From contig NC_051441.1 of NCBI RefSeq assembly GCF_001649575.2, positions 11,796,134 through 11,860,133 of the forward strand: a stretch of DNA of 64,000 nt, read 5' to 3'. This DNA comes from Kryptolebias marmoratus. Lineage: Eukaryota; Chordata; Actinopteri; Cyprinodontiformes; Rivulidae. The notes below the pieces were generated by a model. It made no database searches. It was given only the letters and a program-made list of their open reading frames with translations, and was not told the origin of the DNA. The position numbers were made by a program, and so were the translations under genes. This document shows, one piece after another, positions 59,346-64,000 of this stretch; the stretch's first letter is position 1, and each line of letters starts with the position of its first letter.

Positions 59346-59863
59346 AACAGTTTGCATATTTTCAGTATTGGAACTGTTGTAAGACGGCAACAGTCCACAG
59401 CGACAGTTGGCTGTGGCAGCCATTTTAAATTTGGTTGACACCAGGCAGACACATTCACAGACTCGGCAAAAACATTGTTTGCCCGACTTTTGCCTTTCGG
59501 CAGTGGGTGATGAAAATGAGTAAAGTTTGGATTTGTCCCAGTGTGTCTGATGACCAAAGTTACCAGGGCAACAGTTGAACTGGAGCAGCTGTTTCCTTGT
59601 ATCTGTGAAGCAGTCACCAGCGTGGGCTCTGTTTCTTTATCATGGCTGCTGTCAGCTCCGGTTGGCGTCCACCTTTAACACCCAGCACAGCCACAGGTGC
59701 GTGGCAGGTCGCCGGCGTCCAAGTCTGCCACGGGGACACGCTGTCTTCATTTAGATGCTGCTGCCAAAATGACATCAGAGCGAAACTGGGTTTAACTTTT
59801 GTCTCGTGTGTTTGTCTCCAACACATCCTTCAGTCTCTGATCTGTCTGTGCTCTGCCTCCCAG

Positions 59864-60113
59864 CAGCAGAGCCTGCGCCTCCCCAGCAGCTCCAACACGT
59901 CAGCTGGAGGAGTCTCGGCCCTGATTCCCCTGCCGCCGGAGCTCCGCGAGCTGCTGCGGCAGCGTCTGGGGGCGCTTGAAACGCAGCTCCTCCGGAAGGT
60001 GGCTGAGCTGGAGGAGGAGAAGAGCCAGCTCTACAATGAGACGGCGGCCCACCGCCAACGCACTGAGAGCGCTCTCAATTCCCTCATGGAGAGGATCACG
60101 GAGCTGGAGAAAA
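59864..60113 (+). CDS. nptx2: Neuronal pentraxin 2, exon 2
   Basis: Residues 147-229, continuing from exon 1 in phase 0: LENLE joins QQSLRLPSSSNTSAGG. The later part ELRELLRQRLGALETQLLRK then VAELEEEKSQLYNETAAHRQ is the second coiled-coil region and aligns closely with mammalian NPTX2 (RLGELERQLLRKVAELEDEK type), including the sequon YNET at residue 204. Another sequon is NTS at 157. The exon ends ITELEK plus one base (phase 1) at donor GTAAGC, 60114. The acceptor is CAGCAGCAG at 59861-59869, so one or two residues may be optional. The pentraxin domain is not in this window; exons 3 onward lie beyond 64000. Confidence 0.9.
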
Positions 60114-60274
60114 GTAAGCTCCTGATGCGTTTGGGTGCTCGGGAAGATCCTTCAAATTTTAATGCCAAACGTTCTTTTCGATTTTTTGCCTGGAGAAAAT
60201 GTCTTTTCTGTGAAACATGCAGTGTGAATTCTGGGAGCTGAGGGACTCTGCTCAAATTCGCCAAAGAAGCTGAA

Positions 60275-60445
60275 ACTAAGTTGTTCAAGCTAAAAGAATT
60301 AAGATGTTAGCTAAAACTAAAAAGAGCAAGAAGCTAGCTAAAAGTAGAAAAAAAGCTATTTTAAGTACCAAAATATTAGCTAAAAGTATGTAAAGGATAG
60401 CTAAAAGTAGCAGAATGATAGCTAAAAGCTAAAAGTATCGAAAGA
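60275..60445 (+). repeat. AGCTAAAAG degenerate minisatellite
   Basis: The word AGCTAAAA recurs at about 60288, 60308, 60337, 60374, 60400, 60420 and 60427, with variants in between. It is a degenerate tandem or expanded-word repeat of roughly 18-40 bp spacing, in nptx2 intron 2. Confidence 0.6.
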
Positions 60446-61359
60446 AGACAGTTTGCTGAAGCAAGCTCTCAATGTATTTTTAAGGAATAAAATTTATAAA
60501 TAATAATAAAAATGTAAGAAGTGTAAATGTTACATAAACCAAAAGTGACAGCATAGGTCTCCTGAATGAGCTGAATGTTTTGATATGTGGCTAAAATAGC
60601 ACCAAGTATGTAGAAGTGGTTTGGTTGCAAATAACATCCAAAAAAATTTAAAAAAGAAATTAGGAAAATAATGGTGGGAATGATGAACCAGGTTTAGATG
60701 ATGCAAGTAAGAATTTCTCAACGTTCACTTGTTTCTTTTCTCTTTTTTCCCTCTGAGCCAGAGAAGCTGCTGGTCTTAAAACTGCTGCTCAGAAAGCAAC
60801 GCTGAATGCTTAATTAGTTTAAGAAATATTCAAGAGATGTCCACACTCCGAGGATTCTCTTTGATGGTAGACGTCAAAATAAGACATAATATCTCTACCC
60901 GAAGGAAAAAAATATTTAGGAAGTCTGATTTCACCGCTCAGCGGACATTTCCTGGGTTCTAGCAGACACAAGGATAGTTTTGGTCACGAAAGGTAATTCC
61001 ACAGCAGCAACCAAATCTGCACCAGCATACCTTATTGCAAAAAAATAAATAGCCTGTTTTGAAATCTTATTTAGTTCAATTTATTTCAAATCAATGCCTA
61101 AGAGTTCCTGCAATGAGTTCTGAAGCACAATTACTTTGTCAGCTGGAAATGGGAGGATTTTCTTGAACAGGAGATGGAGCTGCGATGAGTTTGTAACTCA
61201 TTTCCCTGTCTTTGTTGGATTTCCAGTAAAATATGCAGAGACAGATTATGTTGTGGAAGATGGAGGTTGAGCTTCTAGGGGAGCAGCATTTTTAAAAGCG
61301 ACATACATGTGCACATTTCCTGAGTTCATGACAGAGTTGTTGTTTCTGTTTGTGGCACA

Positions 61360-61705
61360 TCATCCGCCACCTTTCATACTAAAAGCTCTGAGAAACAATG
61401 GAGTCATAGTTATTTTGGTCAAAGGACGTGTGATCCCATGCAGTGTTGAGAGATCTGTTAGAGCCCAGAGTATGTGTTGGGGATGACTGTCAGCTACTGC
61501 CATGTCAAATTTGAGCTCAGTAGATTTCACTAAGTTATCGTCACTTTTGTGTTAGCTAAGGTCAATTAACAGTGACAGCCATTGAATAAAAGTAGATCTT
61601 GGGCAGTAAGTTAGCGTTTAGCTTGAAATGAGTCAATATGATACAATATTAGGCCAATATTCACCAAACTGACTGAGTTACAGTCATTTCTACGTTTGCT
61701 AAAGT
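61360..61705 (-). repeat. Family B copy, reverse orientation
   Basis: CCGCCACCTTTCATACTAAA, then GTTAGAGCCCAGAGTATGTG and CAGCTACTGCCATGTCAAAT, and a second partial unit to ACAGTCATTTCTACGTTTGC. This copy is in nptx2 intron 2 and is moderately diverged. Confidence 0.65.
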
Positions 61706-62596
61706 CACAGAAAAAGTTGGTGTTCCACATTCCTGCTTTGTTTACTTGGGGCTTTCCTATTTGGTCCACGGTGGTCTCGGCATCATAGTTTAGGAATTAC
61801 TTATATGATTGTTAAAAATATTTTAAAAATTTTACAAGGTTTTAAAATTTAACATGAAAAGGAACCTAAATATTACATTATATGTTACCAGGATTTTACT
61901 GAAGTTGTAAAAAAGCTAAATAGGGAAAAATTGACTTGAATGCAATGTTTTCAGTTTTTTTTAAAACATCATTAGTCTTGTTGAAAGTTAAAAGTTCAGT
62001 TTTTAGTCCAACGTATTTATGTAACTTTTCCTTAAACCCCTACTGTCTTAGAATGTGATCTTTATTAAACAGCAGACAGAAACCAATGTTCTTTTCATCG
62101 AAACATAAAAAGCAGCAGATTTATTTTTCGCAGAGCCGCTGTTGTTCAGTGTCCTTCTGCCGTTGAACTCATGAACATTAATCGTTTCGAGAGCTGTTTT
62201 GACGTTACCTTGGAGTCCTGTGCGAATTCACGCGCTTGTGTTCTAATATCCTGGAAATTATTTACTAGCCTGATGAGCTTTTCTGGGTCTTTGGGTTTGC
62301 CACGATTCACTCGTTATGTGGTGCAGACTTTAATAGATGACTGTCACGTCACCACTGGGACTCAAAACACCAAATGTTAATTATTCTTTCAGTTAAATGC
62401 TAAATGTTATTTGCAAACAGATGACCAAAAACAATAACTTTGAGTCATTTGTTAAATCTGTTCATTTTATTTGCATTCCGAACATCTGTGAAAATCTATT
62501 AGACGCTTGCAATTGTATTTTTAGCTGTATAGAAAGCTAAAAAATCATAAACTTTTGGGCATTGCTGTATCTCATCTTTATTGCTTTGTAAAACAT

Positions 62597-62768
62597 AAAC
62601 AACATGATTAACTTTTGTGGTCAACCCAATTCAAGATGGCCTCCATTTAGCAAACACAAAAATGGCAGTGACTCAGTCAACTTTGCAGAACATAGGCTAA
62701 AATTTGGTGTGGTAGTAGCTGAGAGTCATCCCCATCACAAACTCTGAGCACTAACAGATCGCACAAGA
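62597..62768 (+). repeat. Family B copy, forward orientation
   Basis: GATTAACTTTTGTGGTCAAC, CCAATTCAAGATGGCCTCCA, AACACAAAAATGGCAGTGAC, then GCTAAAATTTGGTGTGGTAG and GAGCACTAACAGATCGCACA: the standard order in a fairly young copy. Confidence 0.75.
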
Positions 62769-64000
62769 ACAACAAGTACGTAGGACCAAATAAATAAATA
62801 AAAGCAAAGCTCAGACTAACAGGAGGATAAAGGCTATTTGTGGATATCTGTAGTAATCTCAGCTGCATAAACAAATGCCAGAATATCTGCACTGTATTCA
62901 GGCCGTGGATATAATAATGTCACTCATTTATTCAAAAAACATCATAGTAGGGCTTCTCGATCACGGAAAGATTCATGATCTCGAGTTGTTTGGTTAATGT
63001 TGTTCTGGGAACACGTTGCATTTATTGCAGAGAACAGCTTGTTGAACTTTCCTTCAACATATTCTTTTAAATGTAGGCTACTCTATAAAATAATAAACAC
63101 AAATAAATAACATTCGCAACATAGTGCACTTCAGTTATATTGTTTTTACCCCTACATTTGTTCATATTTTTCTACATTTTATTTTTTAGAATGTAACAAT
63201 TTGTCACCTAAAACAAGTTGTATCATAAGATGGATTAAAAAAAAACTTACAAAACTCATGGGAAAGTTGTTGCTCTAAAACATTGTTTTGCACACATTGT
63301 TTAGACGCTGATAATTCTGTCATAGACTTAGTGTTTTGTGTTAAATAGTTAAACGTTCGTCTCACACAGAGATAGAGGTTAGAGCCACAGCCCATTTAGG
63401 AGGTAAGACAAGATGAGAGCCTGATTATAAAGATGTTGGTTTTTTTTTTACTAATCATTCCAAAGTACAAATTTGATGAATTGTCCAACCTGTAACTGTA
63501 TGTGACACATATGAGCTGAATGACACCGGGTGTATTACCAGTAAAAAGCTTGATTCAGCCAAACAAATATTTAGTGTGGCACTTTCCCACGGGGCTGTGC
63601 TAGGTTTGGGTGATCCCAGAAAATAGTTATATTTCTATAATTTGCTGTGGTAATATCACATTTGCCTCCCTTTCTCCTTATCATACCCTCCATTGAACTG
63701 TGCAGAGATGGTGAATTGCTTTTGCTACTTTCTCTACCCGTGTGCCACTTAAGATGAAGATTTCACAACTTCGGCTTAAATGTGCTACTTCTAACAAACA
63801 GATCAACAGATCAGTGAACGGCCTTCAACGTACTGTGGAAAAAAATGACGCTATCGTCTACAAGTTCAAGAACAGTATTTGAAAACTGCACTTTTGCTTA
63901 TTTTCTAAGAGGAACATATTCATTGGGAACATTTAATAAGATTTCAGAGATAAAATAAAATCAATTTATTCACTACTTTGCAGAAGCAAAACAAAATTAA

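Larger units (their letters stand above)
57507..59863 (+). other. nptx2: nptx2 intron 1
   Basis: A 2357 bp phase 0 intron from GTAAGA to a pyrimidine-rich tract ending CAG. Repeats occupy 57583-58285 (family B) and 58989-59345 (family A). The unique part 58430-58760 is described separately. A short plus frame at 59642-60241 merely reads through the acceptor into exon 2. Confidence 0.85.
60114..64000 (+). other. nptx2: nptx2 intron 2 (partial)
   Basis: Starts with GTAAGC after a phase 1 codon and runs past the window end. I looked for the start of the pentraxin domain (LPLRTNYLYGK-like block) in the plus frames and saw nothing, so the intron is at least 3.9 kb. Short frames at 62171-62380, 62677-62892 and 63204-63395 are not coding. 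Repeats are listed separately; the rest is AT-rich. Confidence 0.75.

Noticed and set aside
60114..64000. Exon 3 of nptx2 (start of the pentraxin domain)
   Set aside because: No block resembling LPLRTNYLYGK or the pentraxin signature was seen in any plus frame; the exon lies outside the window.

Overview
The window looks like teleost fish nuclear DNA. It is AT-rich and intron-bearing, full of diverged DNA transposons and LINE pieces of fish type, with long tetranucleotide microsatellites. A cyprinodontiform-like fish is a guess from the repeat style only. No bacterial operon, phage, CRISPR array or tRNA gene was found. Two isolated N bases lie near 48.4 kb.

One protein-coding gene is supported: the 5' part of neuronal pentraxin 2 (nptx2, also Narp), plus strand. 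Exon 1 is coding from 57069 to 57506 and exon 2 runs from 59864 to 60113. The two coding parts join in phase 0 and give residues 1-229: a signal peptide, N-terminal cysteines and the multimerising coiled coils. The exons for the C-terminal pentraxin domain must lie beyond 64000. Upstream are a CpG-rich promoter with three CRE-like motifs, a (CG)n tract and a 5' leader with three short upstream ORFs. Intron 1 carries a perfect inverted pair of CRE half-sites.

From 1 to about 56.3 kb I see no gene, only intergenic sequence with repeats. Names used here: 'family A' is a DNA element with long terminal inverted repeats, outer ends like AGGGATAGTTCAGATCTTTT, and a consensus splice donor in each arm. 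At least fourteen whole or partial copies are present. 'Family B' is a 230-340 bp unit, often dimeric or tandem, with phrases such as ACTACCACACCAAAT. 'Family C' is a diverged hAT-like element in two copies. Also present are a Tc1-type deletion derivative with paired ends (11.5-12.0 kb), a Tc1/mariner transposase relic (53.1-53.4 kb), a Rex3/RTE-like LINE 3' end with its tetranucleotide tail (27.9-28.8 kb), an L2-like tail (44.2-44.4 kb), a 285 bp foldback (44.4-44.7 kb), several hAT-type ends, and microsatellites at 4.8, 27.9 and 55.2 kb.

Unique islands between the repeats could be cis-regulatory elements for nptx2, but this is inference without alignment. I found no previously undescribed multi-gene system. 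The most useful new points are the splice donors carried by family A, one of them 843 bp upstream of the nptx2 start, and the regulatory layout of nptx2.
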